DNA from: Chaetoderma sp. LZ-2023a
Taxonomy: Eukaryota > Mollusca > Caudofoveata > Chaetodermatida > Chaetodermatidae
Assembly: GCA_034401795.1 (NCBI GenBank)
Contig: CM067360.1
Coordinates: 55,291,768 to 55,355,767 of the forward strand
Direction of reading: 5' to 3'
DNA: 64,000 nucleotides
Shown here: piece after piece, positions 40,800 through 50,875 of the stretch
Position numbering within the stretch: the first letter of the stretch is position 1
Layout of the letters: every line of letters starts with the position of its first letter
Program-made: the position numbers and the translations under genes
Notes under the pieces: model-generated
What the model was told of the DNA's origin: nothing
Databases searched by the model: none
What the model saw: the letters and a program-made list of their open reading frames with translations, nothing else

Positions 40800-41970
40800 C
40801 TGGAATGAGCTAGATTAAACACATTAAATTGTTAACCAACCATGGAAATCGTCAGTGGACCTAGTCCATATTACCTAGTTATGATACAAGTACAAGTATG
40901 GCATGTTATAGTAACTGTAGACACGTAGGCAGCAAAATTACATTTTAAATCCAAAATTATTTCAATAGGCACCCAAAAATCCACCAACATACCAAACTGC
41001 TTTACAAATTTTCAGTCGTCAATCAATGTAAGATCAATATTCTCTGAAAGGGGGGGGGGGGGAGAGAGGCCTCTGTATTTGCCTGGATATTTGTCTCTGC
41101 AAATAGTCTGTATTAGGGCAGATACAGTCATAGTATGAAATAAATACCAATGTTTCCAGGGTCAGGAATGCCTTAGGCCATAGCATATAATACATGCATG
41201 TATCCATTAAAATGTTCCATATCAATGACAATTTTCCGAGTCATGTGTGTGATATGGTGTGAAATATAAGGTGAAAGTCTACTATGTTATAAATATATAG
41301 TTGGTCATGTGTCAGCTACCTAATCACTAAACTGTCATAAACACATACATGGTAGTAAGCTAGAAAAATATACACATTTTCATAGTAAGTATGTCATACA
41401 CAAATATTACCCATCTATGCACCATTCAGTTAATAGCCCGACTTTTAATAAGACATTCCAATCCCTATAGTGACTAGCAGTATATAAACAGGGGTATTTA
41501 ATTTAGTATTCAGTTAGCACACTAGTTGTATATTAAATGATAGGCAAAGATCTGACTCAAAATATCAACGAAACCATTTCCTTGAGAAACTGACAGGAAA
41601 TGAAATGAGGGCATAAGAAAAACCTGAATATTTTTTTTAACAATTTGGCTGAATGTCATTTATGTCTAAGGCATAATTGATGAATTTCAATCATGTTTTA
41701 GGTTACTTAGTGTGAATGTATTGTTTACTGTGCACCATTCCGGATAACAATGATCTAATGGTATACATACATGTATCTAGTATGTAGTATAGACTAGAAT
41801 TGGTCAATCCATTTAATGATAATGATATGGGAAAATGAAGGATCACAAAATTGCTATGGCCATAAACTCTACAGTTTAATCATACATACACAGGCTTGTC
41901 GTGATAAATTATAATGATCTGATATTTATTTTATCGTGGGCCGATTCAGATTCTGATGCATCAATTCCTT
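40800..41970. other. No recognised feature
   Basis: A G-run at 41,049-41,062. Otherwise AT-rich unique-looking sequence. Confidence 0.5.
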
Positions 41971-41976
41971 AATCAA

Positions 41977-42197
41977 CCTTGTAATGGTCAAGATTTAGCA
42001 AGAAAATTGATATTTATTGTTAGTGAATGTCTAATTGAAGGACAAGACTATTTTTGAAAATTTACCACTGGAATGACTGGCTCTATAACCACACCAGTTC
42101 TAAGTTGAAATTTATAATAGTCTTCTCATGACCTGGTAATGGCCATTCCTCAAAGGCATTGCAAAGGTCAGTTTTGACAAGTGTGACCATTAAGCGG
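41977..42197. mobile_element. Family P MITE, diverged
   Basis: It begins CCTTGTAATGGTCAAG after TCAA and ends GTGACCATTAAGCGG. The left inner arm 'TTTACCACTGGAATGACTGG' is intact and the right inner arm is degraded. Confidence 0.8.
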
Positions 42198-42262
42198 TTA
42201 TAGCGGTCAGACCATGAGTAATAAATCATATACTCTCTAATTCTTCTGACAAATGTTATTGA

Positions 42263-42399
42263 CCCCTTAATGATGACCCGGTTACCGAGCCAGTCACTCT
42301 TGTGGTAAATTTTCAAAAATAGTATTCTCTGGGCCTGCAAATGGGCATTCCTCAGGACCACTGCAGGGGCCGGTTTTGGTCGGCTTCGTCATGAAAGGG
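42263..42399. mobile_element. Family P MITE, right half
   Basis: CCCCTTAATGATGACC joins directly to 'GTTACCGAGCCAGTCACTCT', so the left arm is lost. The right end is CGTCATGAAAGGG before TTAA (42,400-42,403). Confidence 0.8.
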
Positions 42400-42669
42400 T
42401 TAATGAATAATGCAAGCACAAAGTAAAATTTATCCCTTCAACTAGGATAATCGCAACCATCCATTGTGAGGAATTGTAAAATCTGTTGCATCCTTTCCTA
42501 TGATAAACCATTATGAGTAGCATTATAGTTGTAAGGTAACATAGCCCATGGAAACATTGTTGGTAAGCAAACAAAAACCAATAGATAAGGCAAAGAATTT
42601 TTGGTGACAAAAGAATTTAATCAACCCTTTAACATTCACTGACCAAAAATACCAAATTTCCTATAATAT

Positions 42670-42770
42670 AAGGAATATTCTGTTAAATATTTTGAAACTA
42701 ATTTGACTGAAAGGTGTTACTGCCTATGGAAGCAGCAGGTCCCAGTCAAATTAGTTTTAAAAGCAACGTA
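42670..42770 (+). mobile_element. Family S central hairpin
   Basis: 'AATATTTTGAAACTAATTTG' (42,687-42,706) and 'GTCAAATTAGTTTTAAAA' (42,745-42,762) around 'GTGTTACTGCCTATGGAAGC'. Confidence 0.75.
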
Positions 42771-42989
42771 ATGGAGAATGGGTTCACACCAACCAAAATA
42801 AAATAGGCCCGAATTAGCATATCAATACACAGCACTGGAGTGCATAATTTCAAAAATATCATTCAACATGTGAGAACAAATTTATAACATGCTATAGGCG
42901 AGTATTATGAAAATAATGTAATTGCAAGGATCTTCATATTTTGTTCCCTCAAAACCTTTGTTTTTTAATTCACAATGAGACTGGATGGT

Positions 42990-43110
42990 TAAGCGCCTCT
43001 GATAGATTACCGGGTAGAGTGCTGACGCAACATGAAGGAATGATTCATATCGCTCCTGGAAGCTCACTTACTGCTGCTACTGTGCCTGCCAACCTGCAAA
43101 GAAAGACACA
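42990..43110 (+). repeat. Possible tRNA-derived SINE-like segment
   Basis: 'TGATAGATTACCGGGTAGAG' followed by TGCTGAC resembles an RNA polymerase III A box in a tRNA head, and 'GATTCATATCGCTCC' about 30 bases later is a weak B box. No tail or target duplication was seen. Low confidence. Confidence 0.2.
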
Positions 43111-43301
43111 TGTACATACACTGATGACCAGACTAGAGTGACAATGTTGTAAATCATCAAAAATATATATACAATACCTTACTTGATACATTTAGAAGCA
43201 GTAGTACTAATGGAGCTACATGTATACTGTAGCTATTACCACTCACATGCATACTAACTTATCCCAAACAGTTTTGAGAATGAGAGCATAGTAACTGCAT
43301 C

Positions 43302-43358
<57 letters not shown>
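43302..43358. repeat. (GA)n microsatellite
   Basis: About 28 GA units followed by G-rich text. A complementary CT run lies at 43,517-43,532. Confidence 0.95.
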
Positions 43359-43364
<6 letters not shown>

Positions 43365-43552
43365 AAGAGGGGGCGGGAGAGGGATTTAACTTATTGCTAA
43401 ATATATGCCAGTTGCTGGCTCTTGTTAAAATTTTGCTGATGGAAACAGCTGTTTAGGAATAAGTTATATCTCTCCCTCCCTCCCACCCTCTCATCTGTTG
43501 AGACGCACTTACTGTGCTCTCTCTCTCTCTCAAATCTGTTTGGTGATAGTTG

Positions 43553-43555
<3 letters not shown>

Positions 43556-43601
<46 letters not shown>
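43556..43601. repeat. (AT)n microsatellite
   Basis: About 23 AT units. Confidence 0.95.
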
Positions 43602-43607
<6 letters not shown>

Positions 43608-44779
43608 TTAAACCCTGAAGCTGAACTCATGGGTAAGAAATGCAAGGTGATTAAGATTCTGCTAAAACCTTGCACAAATTTGCAGTCATCACAAAGAATA
43701 TGTCAATCTGATTTTTGAAGACGTCCGGCATTCATTGGTAGGCATACGTCAATTTTGGATCATGCTCAATTTAAATTACTTAATCCACGAATCAGACAAG
43801 AGTCCAATAGAAGAAATTTAGTATTTGGTAATATTTGTTTTGCGACGATGATATTAATCATTTTAATATATGCATCCCATCAACATATCATGTATCATGG
43901 CAACGGGTGGGTGGGAGTAAGGTGCAGACATAAAATGAAATATGCCATCAGAGACTATTACAGCTCAGTTCTGACTACTTTGGGATCCTTGAATTTGGGA
44001 ATTGTTAAAACTGCCACCATGATAGAGTGACATGATATATGTGCATTGTCATCTGAGCACTAACATGATAATCTCATCGATTTTTAACTGCAACTTAAAT
44101 AACAAGATACTAAGCACACTATGAGTAATATTAATACTTTCTTTATTAGGAAGGATTTTTGTCTATATTTCAAACTTATTTTGGATGACAGTTAAGCATA
44201 AATGTCAAGTACAATACAGATCTTAGTTAGCTTTACATAAAGGCATCCTAAAGCTCGCTTAAAACGCGTCTGTATGGCGTCATTTTCTCGTAGTGACTTG
44301 CTTAGACATAGCGCGTTTGGTAAAATCTCAATATGCATCTTGAATTTTATCTTGACGGGTTGAAATTTTGACACTACAGGCTTGACATTTTGAATGACGG
44401 CTTTAACTTTTTGCCCTACGCATTTGGTAGCGTTTGAAAATTTTACGATAAATTAAACGCGCCATCAATTCCAACCGCTGTTCTCCAGTTCTTTCGACGA
44501 GTCCTATGGCTAGAAGCAAACGGGTACTCGGTTCCTAGTCTAGGCAGAACCGCGTATCAGTACATGTTTCCTCCGTACATGTATCTCGTGTGCTTTGCAA
44601 ACTTTGAGCGATTCGTACAGCAGATTTTAACTTATTTACGTCAATTTGTGGCTGGCTTTATCAGATGTAGTTAATTTAGTGTTTCTTCGCGGGATTCGTC
44701 TAATTTCTGCGTTTTTATAGTGAAAATCTCGATATATCTAATGCCGAATGGACAATCGTCTTGAACTGGAACACCATTC

Positions 44780-44880
44780 CATTCGGATGACGTCATCGCG
44801 TATATATTTAACCTCGTTATCTTTGATTGGCAGAGATATTGTTGGAAAAGCCATCAATGGCAAATCTGATTGGTTGAACT
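44780..44880 (-). promoter_or_regulatory. Promoter-like cluster in left arm, facing outward
   Basis: On the minus strand the order is two CCAAT boxes (complement of ATTGG at 44,869 and 44,826), a TAAATATATA box (44,801-44,810), then a perfect CRE palindrome TGACGTCA (44,788-44,795). CCAAT upstream of TATA with start expected near 44,770 is a textbook core promoter layout pointing leftward. Confidence 0.4.
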
Positions 44881-45964
44881 AATCTCATGACGCTTTGACT
44901 GTTGTGTACTATTAGACGACAGTAAAAAAGCAACATAACCTAAATAAGGATTTCCAGACTTTGGCTGTGATCTGGACAAAAACCAAGTTGGATCCAGATT
45001 GGGTACAAATTTTAATCTATGGATATATCGGAAACAAACTGGTCAGATTGTGCTCAAATTTTAATAAAGGAGGTTGTGTGATCATACATTAAGATTTAAC
45101 AACCCTGGAAGTGATCAAAAGAAAAATTATAGGCTGTGGGTTACAATCTCTGATAACTTGGATCTATCTGACGATGGAAAGTAAGTGATAACTAGATTGT
45201 TTGGTCGATGGCGTGTCATAGCAATCGACCACGTTCACTACCCCAGGGGAGGGGCCAAATGTAATACCAGAAATGTAGCTGCAATGCAACCATGAATCTC
45301 GATTTCATGACAGCAATGAACTCTGATGATTGACTTCAAACATAAAATAAATTTAGAAGGCTTATCAACAAGGGGGCCAAGGGCCAGTAACGGTATCCTG
45401 GACGGTGCATGGCAATAAGGGCTGTCAGCAGAGAAGGCCGCTACTATGTCAAAAAAGGATGCCTATAAAATATACTGAGTATGTACATACCTATCTATCT
45501 ATGAAATCGTTTCAAAATATTCAGTAGGTTGCCTGTATACCCGTATCTAATTTCCACTTCCTATTTTTCTTTTGAGATGAGGCGGCCATAGAGGCGAACT
45601 GTCAAAATACCTCATCTGATGACGGTTGTTGCTAAGCACAGAATTATAAAAATAAATTCTGAATATAAGTTCTAGAGCCAACTACTGCAGAATCCTTCCG
45701 CCAAATTTGGATATAAGCCACCAAGCGGTCATGGAGAATATGCATTTTGGCAATTTATGTCCAGCCAACTAGGTTTGCAATCTGTCAAGCGGTTAATGAG
45801 GAGTAGCGTTTTGACAATTTCTGCTAAATTTTTCATAAAGTCAGATTTTCACACAGAAATTGACCAATCAAAATTCTGTATGCATGTTCGGAAGCCGAAA
45901 GCATTAGGGTCCTTCCAGCCAAATTAGTTTGAAATCCGCCAAGCGGTTAATGTATGTATGAGAC

Positions 45965-46160
45965 ACGGCATCACACAATGATGTTCTGGCCAAAAGGTCA
46001 AAATCACTGATACGCATGGCAACCATCTGCTGTCCGCCATCCATCCGTCAACTTATGTTTTTAAACATAAGTTGACGGATGGATGGCGGACAGCAAATGG
46101 TTGCATGCATATCAGTGATTTTTACCTTTTGGCCAGAACATCATTGTGTGATGCCGTGTC
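45965..46160. repeat. 200-bp near-perfect palindrome in left arm
   Basis: 'GACACGGCATCACACAATGA' (45,962) pairs with 'TCATTGTGTGATGCCGTGTC' (46,141-46,160), and the centre is CAACTTATGTTTTTAAACAT then AAGTTG near 46,061. The outer halves belong to family D, so this is family D in inverted duplicate. Confidence 0.92.
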
Positions 46161-46544
46161 ATTATAAGGAGGCGGCATGTGTCCAAGTTTAGGACCAGGA
46201 TGATCAACCAAACATGATATAAACAGAAAAGTTGAGCTAAACACAAATTAGACGCTGCTGGGCGACGTGCATGGTATCACAATAGCTCATTTTACTTCGT
46301 AGGTATGGCCTCTTGCACTCTATAGTAACCTACAACATTTGTTTGAATTCCATCCACCGCTTTCGGAGCAGTTACATTACACAGAGACTGGCGTGGATCG
46401 CTGTGAAAAATCTGGAGGTCTTAAGGGGAAATGATCTGTGAGACAAGGGGTTAAAATTAACATGAGCGCGAGGTTAGCGGAAATTGACCAGGGCTAGTAC
46501 AATTTGTAACTGACCAACCCATTGGTAACAATTAGACATGTCAA

Positions 46545-46698
46545 CTCTTTAATGGTCAAGGTGGTAAAAAAATTCATCTACTGTGAGCAGAGCAAGACGA
46601 CTATTTTTTGGAAATTTACCAGTAGAATGACTGGCTCGATAATTGAGCCAGTCATTTCAGTAGTAAAATTAAAAAAATAGTCTTCCCTTGGTCTGCAA
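46545..46698. mobile_element. Family P MITE in left arm
   Basis: CTCTTTAATGGTCAAGGTGG after TCAA. The centre is 'GACTGGCTCGATAATTGAGC'. The right outer arm is missing after 'CCTTGGTCTGCAAAG'. Confidence 0.85.
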
Positions 46699-46699
46699 A

Positions 46700-47205
46700 G
46701 ATTTGAAGGGCTATAGTAGAATCTAGTAATCACTAGTCCTATCTAAATGTAGTGGGTCATCTGGCTTAATTTAAAATTATTGAGAGGGTGTCAAATGATG
46801 TGCGAGAGTGTGGGCAGGACTATGGGAAATCTAGATAAATCTGGAAGACACCAATGTCTGACTATATAAAATAAATGTTGTCAGCCAATCCACAATCATA
46901 TGGATAACCCACATAACAAATTTGGTTGAATTCCACCCAACTGTTTGGGAGGAGATAGCATGATGAATGGATGGAGACAAATGCATCCTAATTTTTTCAA
47001 AACATGGAGATAAAGAAAGGACTCGAGGAGATTTTAAAGGTAGGTAGGTAATTAATTCAACGTCATCATACTAAAATTAGATTTTCTTTAACACTCATGC
47101 AGGGTTTTGCGGAGGCAGGGCCCTTGCACCATTTAGTGCTCTAAAATTCACACCATCCAATCATTACCTTCACACATGGTTCATTGGCCTAATGGATTTT
47201 AGGAC
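46700..47205 (+). other. Left-arm-only segment with a family C unit
   Basis: Absent from the right arm. It includes 'CAATCATATGGATAACCCAC', 'TTTGGTTGAATTCCACCCAA' and 'TTCAAAACATGGAGATAAAG' (46,900-47,020), which match the end of the ~148-bp array at 62.95 kb. Confidence 0.7.
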
Positions 47206-47319
47206 AGAGATATCTTCCATGTATGTACTTGATCCATCATTTGTCAAAATGACCCATGATTTCTTGAGGAAGTGGGACAGTTCACCCCACTAAGCAACCA
47301 GATCGGCAGAACCCGGCTC

Positions 47320-47482
47320 ATACCATCCAAAACCAGTTTCTGCAGTGGTGTTGAGAAATATTTATTTGCAGACCAAGAAAAGGCTATTTTTGAAAACCGA
47401 GCCAGTCATTCCAGTCATAAATTTTCTAAAATAGTCTTCTCTTGTTCTGCAAATAAGATATTTTCCTATCGGTCATTGGTGG
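47320..47482. mobile_element. Family P MITE at inner edge of left arm
   Basis: 'CAGACCAAGAAAAGGCTATT' and 'GAGCCAGTCATTCCAGTCAT', with the left inner palindrome half deleted compared with its partner at 49,955-50,110. Confidence 0.8.
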
Positions 47483-47547
47483 TCTGACTTGAATCAGTCT
47501 TTCACTCTCCTGACATGCACGATTCACTGTCCTCAGCGGTCACTCAC

Positions 47548-47605
47548 CTGGAAACACCAACTCTTCACCGGAAAACTTTGAAGTCTAGATGCTCTACGAT
47601 AGCAG
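47548..47605 (-). CDS. Candidate internal exon in the palindrome spacer
   Basis: A 58-nt minus-strand segment is bounded by a strong acceptor (TTATACCTGACCTCAG, AG at 47,606-47,607) and a strong donor (CCAG|GTGAGTG, GT at 47,547-47,546). Only one frame is open ('CYRRASRLQSFPVKSWCFQ'), giving phase 2 in and phase 0 out. The composition is not coiled-coil, so it is not an obvious part of the gene at 54.8-61.6 kb, although it lies downstream on the same strand. It could be a chance pairing of splice-like sites. Confidence 0.3.
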
Positions 47606-47959
47606 CTGAGGTCAGGTATAAATAGGCTTAAGGGCTGTTTTGTATGAAATTTAAATATTTTTTTACTAGTTTCCATAGAATTTTTTCTTTCAAACTTCAC
47701 ATCACCTGAGTTGTAACCACCATGCATGCCGCCCAGAAAAATAATTAATAATCCAGCATGCTTATCAGGTACCACTGTACCACACTGCATGTCACCCAAC
47801 AAAATGGATGAATAAACTGGCATGATTATAATCGTGCTGGTTTATTCTAACAAATATTATCGGTGAGGTACGTGGTGGTATAGTGAATATCACTATGAGC
47901 GATGTACGCTGTACTCAGACAGAGTGAGATTATAGTAGCTAATTTATTATTGTGGCGTG

Positions 47960-48152
47960 AGACTGAGTGGTGGTAGTAAACACTTGACCGGGCAGTATCA
48001 TGTTAAACTACATGTAGCATTCTATCAGTATTTGTGTTGGTACACTTTTTAATAATTTATTACATAATGTACTTGTACCAACACAGATAGATTGCTATTT
48101 TGTCATGCTACTATTAGTGCTAGGTCAGGTGTTCACTACCACCGCTCAGTCT
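47960..48152. repeat. Inverted repeat in the spacer, 1
   Basis: 'GACTGAGTGGTGGTAGTAAA' (47,961-47,980) pairs with 'TCACTACCACCGCTCAGTC' (48,133-48,151), and 'GTGTTGGTACA' (48,036) with 'TGTACCAACAC' (48,070-48,082). Confidence 0.85.
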
Positions 48153-48170
48153 TACTTATAGTTTTGCCCA

Positions 48171-48745
48171 ATGTAGGAATCCAGTTTTAGCTATGCCCCA
48201 CCCATCTCTATCTAAGCTCCACCCAAGCTTTACCTGCATTGGGATCGATCTCTGTACTCTCTGAATCTTAAATTCCTGAAAACTATACATGTAAGCTGTT
48301 GATAAGACAGCAACAACTCCCAGTCAAATTAGTTTTAAAATATTCGACATCATTTTTATTAACCCTTTAATGGTCATGCCGACCAAAACTGGCCTCTGTT
48401 ATGGCCTTGTGGAATGTCGATTTACAGGCCAAGAGAATAGAATTTTTGAAAATTCACCACACGTGACTCGCTCAATGACCGAGCCAGTAATTTGTCATAA
48501 ATTTTCAAAAATTGCATTCTCGTGGCCTCTAATTGGCCGTTCCATAAGTGGATATTACAATTTTCTTCACCAAATTTGTGCATTAAAGGGTTAAATAGAA
48601 TACATATAGTCCGTCATCAATTAGTGTCTGAAGATTGACGAACTTATCTACGTCATTCATTATGTCATTGATTATGTTGTCATCCTTATGCATCATGTGG
48701 TTGATTATGACATCATGATTGATGGATAAAATGGAAAGGTCCATT
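48171..48745 (-). mobile_element. Family S element split by a family P insertion
   Basis: Left part 48,171-48,362 ('CCAGTTTTAGCTATGCCCCA' to 'ATATTCGACATCATTTTTATT'), right part 48,591-48,745 ('TTAAATAGAATACATATAG' to GAAAGGTCCATT). Removing the insert and one TTAA leaves about 343 bp, close to the 349-bp reference copy at 34,126. Confidence 0.9.
48363..48590. mobile_element. Family P MITE inserted in family S, TTAA duplicated
   Basis: 228 bp, begins CCCTTTAATGGTCATGCCGA and ends TGTGCATTAAAGGG. TTAA stands on both sides (48,359-48,362 and 48,591-48,594). Intact family S copies at 34,323 and 56,176 read TTTATTAAATAG with a single TTAA at this place, so they show the empty site. Confidence 0.95.
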
Positions 48746-48754
48746 ATGTAATGC

Positions 48755-48935
48755 TTATACATGTAACTCCCTGTGTAATTATATTTGTTTCACTTTCTAT
48801 TTCAGCTACAGTTGAAACATAGCCAGACCACAAACAAATGATGCAAAAATAAACGTACGAAATCTGGAACAGTAGGACACAAATTTGAAAGACCACTATG
48901 CTATTAGTAATATATGACCTGTGACCAGCAACATC
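48755..48935. other. Unrecognised sequence with a splice-acceptor-like site
   Basis: TTTCACTTTCTATTTCAG at 48,789-48,806 on the plus strand is an excellent acceptor-like sequence, but the following frames close quickly and no donor partner was found. Confidence 0.2.
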
Positions 48936-48937
48936 AT

Positions 48938-49172
48938 TCATCAACACGGACAGTAGCATAACCATAAAACACCGCTGATCACCAGCATGGGCAATATTAT
49001 ATAGGACCAAGATAGTTTACTGTTGTTCTAGAGACTGGACTTGTATTGTTATTGATCATCGATAACAATACAAATCTCAAAATCAACAGTAAAGTAAGCT
49101 TAATCTTGGTCCTATATAATATTGCTCATGCTGGTAATCAGTGGTGGTTTGCGCTACTGTCTGTGTTGGTGA
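48938..49172. repeat. Inverted repeat in the spacer, 2
   Basis: 'CAATATTATATAGGACCAAG' (48,991-49,010) pairs with 'CTTGGTCCTATATAATATTG' (49,105-49,124), extending outward to 'CATCATTCATCAACACGGAC' and 'GTCTGTGTTGGTGATTG'. A smaller stem (TTGTATTGTTATTGATCATCG..) forms the tip. Confidence 0.92.
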
Positions 49173-49454
49173 TTGTTTGAGCAAACTCTGCATTATATGA
49201 ATATGGCAGCATTCAATAACAATGACATTAAACTTTTAAGTGAATGAATAAACAATTTAATCAAATCCAAAATGACCTGGTTTGACTTATTTACTGTATG
49301 TAAGTAAAGGTTGTATGGTGTTTTCATCATTTCTTTGATCTTCAGTGGAACAAGGATTGAGAATTTTTCCCCACTGTGAATAGCGGAACAAGGCTCCAGC
49401 TTTACAACCCTTTACTGTCCAATATTTGTCAAGAAATTGCACATTTCTGCTGAA

Positions 49455-50120
49455 CCCTTTAATGGGTAAATTTGGTCGAGAAAATTCCAATTGTCTCATA
49501 AAATGTCAATTTGCTGATCAAGAGTATTCTGGGAGCCAGTCATTCCAGTGATAAATTTTCAAAAATAGTATTCTCTTAGTCAGCAAAAGGGCATTTCTCA
49601 GGAACACTGCAGAGGCTGGTTATGGCTGATTTGACCATTAAAGGGTTAATAAATGCCCATTTGCAAGCCAAGACAATTTTTTAACATTTAGAACTGTAAT
49701 GACTAGCTTGGTTATCAAGCCAGTTATTCCAGTGGTAAAATCTTAAAAAATAGTCTTCTCTTGGCCTGCAAATGGGCATTTCTCAAGACAATTTGATTTC
49801 AGAGGCCAGTTTTGACCACTCACTGAGTCACGGTAAAAAAATAATTCTTGTACTGCATATGGACATTTCTCAAGGCCACCACAGAACATGTTTTCACCAG
49901 CTAGAGTGTTAAAGGGTCAATGGCTAAAATGTAAAAAATACCACCAATGACGATAGGAAAATATCTATTTGCAGAACAAGAGAAGACTATTTTTGAAAAT
50001 TTACGACTGGAATGACTGGCTCGGTTATCGAGACAGTCATTCCAGTGATAAATTTTCAAAAATAGCCTTTTCTTGGTCTGCAAATAAATATTTCTCACCT
50101 CCACTGCAGAAACCAGTTTT
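49455..50120. mobile_element. Tandem array of four family P copies
   Basis: Copy i: 49,455-49,645 (CCCTTTAATGGG..TTGACCATTAAAGGG, TTAA after). Copy ii: 49,650 to about 49,830 (starts 'TAAATGCCCATTTGCAAGCC', left end lost). Copy iii: about 49,830-49,916, right part only, ends GTGTTAAAGGG then TCAA. Copy iv: 49,941-50,120, which overlaps the inner edge of the right arm of the giant inverted repeat. Adjacent copies share single TTAA-like junctions. Confidence 0.85.
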
Positions 50121-50684
50121 GGATGATATGAGCCGGGTTCTGCCGATCCGGTTGCTTAGTGGGGTGAACTGCCCCACTTCCTCAAGAAATCATGGGTCAT
50201 TTTGACAAATATTGGATCAAGTACATACATGGAAGATATCTATGTCCTAAAGTCCAAAAATAGTCGTCTTGCTCTGCTCACAGCAGAGGAATTTTTTTAC
50301 CACCTTGACCATTAAAGGGTTGACATGTCAAATTGTTACCATTGGGTTTGTCAGTTACAAGTTGTACTAGCCCTGGTCAATTTCTGCTAACCTCGTGCTC
50401 ATGTTAATTTTAACCCCTGCTCTCACAGATCATTCCCCCTTATGACCTCCAGATTTTTCACAGCGATCCACGCCAGTCTCTGTGTAATGCAACTCCTCCG
50501 AAAGCGGTGGATGGAATTCAAACAAATGTTGTAGGTTACTATGGAGTGCAAGAGGCCATTTTTATCTCATCCACAAAGTAAAATGAGCTATTGTGATACC
50601 ATGCACGTCGCCCGGCGGCGTCTAATTTGTGTTTAGCTCAACTTTTCTGTTTATATCTCGTTTGGTTGATCATACTGGTCCTAA

Positions 50685-50875
50685 ACTTGGACACATGCCT
50701 CCTTCTAAAATCACTGATATGCATGGCAACAATTTGCTGTCCGCCATCCATCCATCAACTTATGTTTAAAAACATAAGTTGATGGATGGACGGCGGACAG
50801 CAGATGGTTGCCATGCGTATCAGTGATTTTGACCTTTTGGCCAGAACATTGTGATGCCGTGACACGTGTCTCATA
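50685..50875. repeat. Palindrome in right arm, counterpart of 45,965-46,160
   Basis: 'CATCCATCAACTTATGTTTA' and 'AAACATAAGTTGATGGATGG' meet near 50,771. One side has lost part of the outer stem ('CCTCCTTCTAAAATCACTG'). Confidence 0.9.

Larger units (their letters stand above)
44210..47482 (+). repeat. Left arm of the giant inverted repeat
   Basis: Order from outside in: unique AT-rich text with an open minus-strand frame of about 75 codons (44,420-44,192, partly conserved in the right arm), promoter-like cluster near 44,790, a family S fragment (45,500-45,530), repeat units related to family B (45,640-45,960), a 200-bp palindrome (45,965-46,160), the family D terminus (46,150-46,290), family C-like text (46,300-46,380), a family P copy (46,545-46,698), the left-only segment, and another family P copy. 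Confidence 0.9.

Noticed and set aside
42990..43070. A true tRNA gene
   Set aside because: Only an A-box-like word and a poor B-box. No cloverleaf can be drawn.
43050..43095. Possible 22-nt microexon on the minus strand (strong acceptor TTCTTTGCAG near 43,096 and donor GTAAGTGAG)
   Set aside because: Good splice-like signals, but the segment overlaps a possible tRNA-like SINE head on the other strand and there is no neighbouring exon in phase. Too weak to call.
48789..48806. Plus-strand splice acceptor as evidence of an exon
   Set aside because: A lone acceptor-like sequence followed by stops in all useful frames. No donor or upstream exon found.
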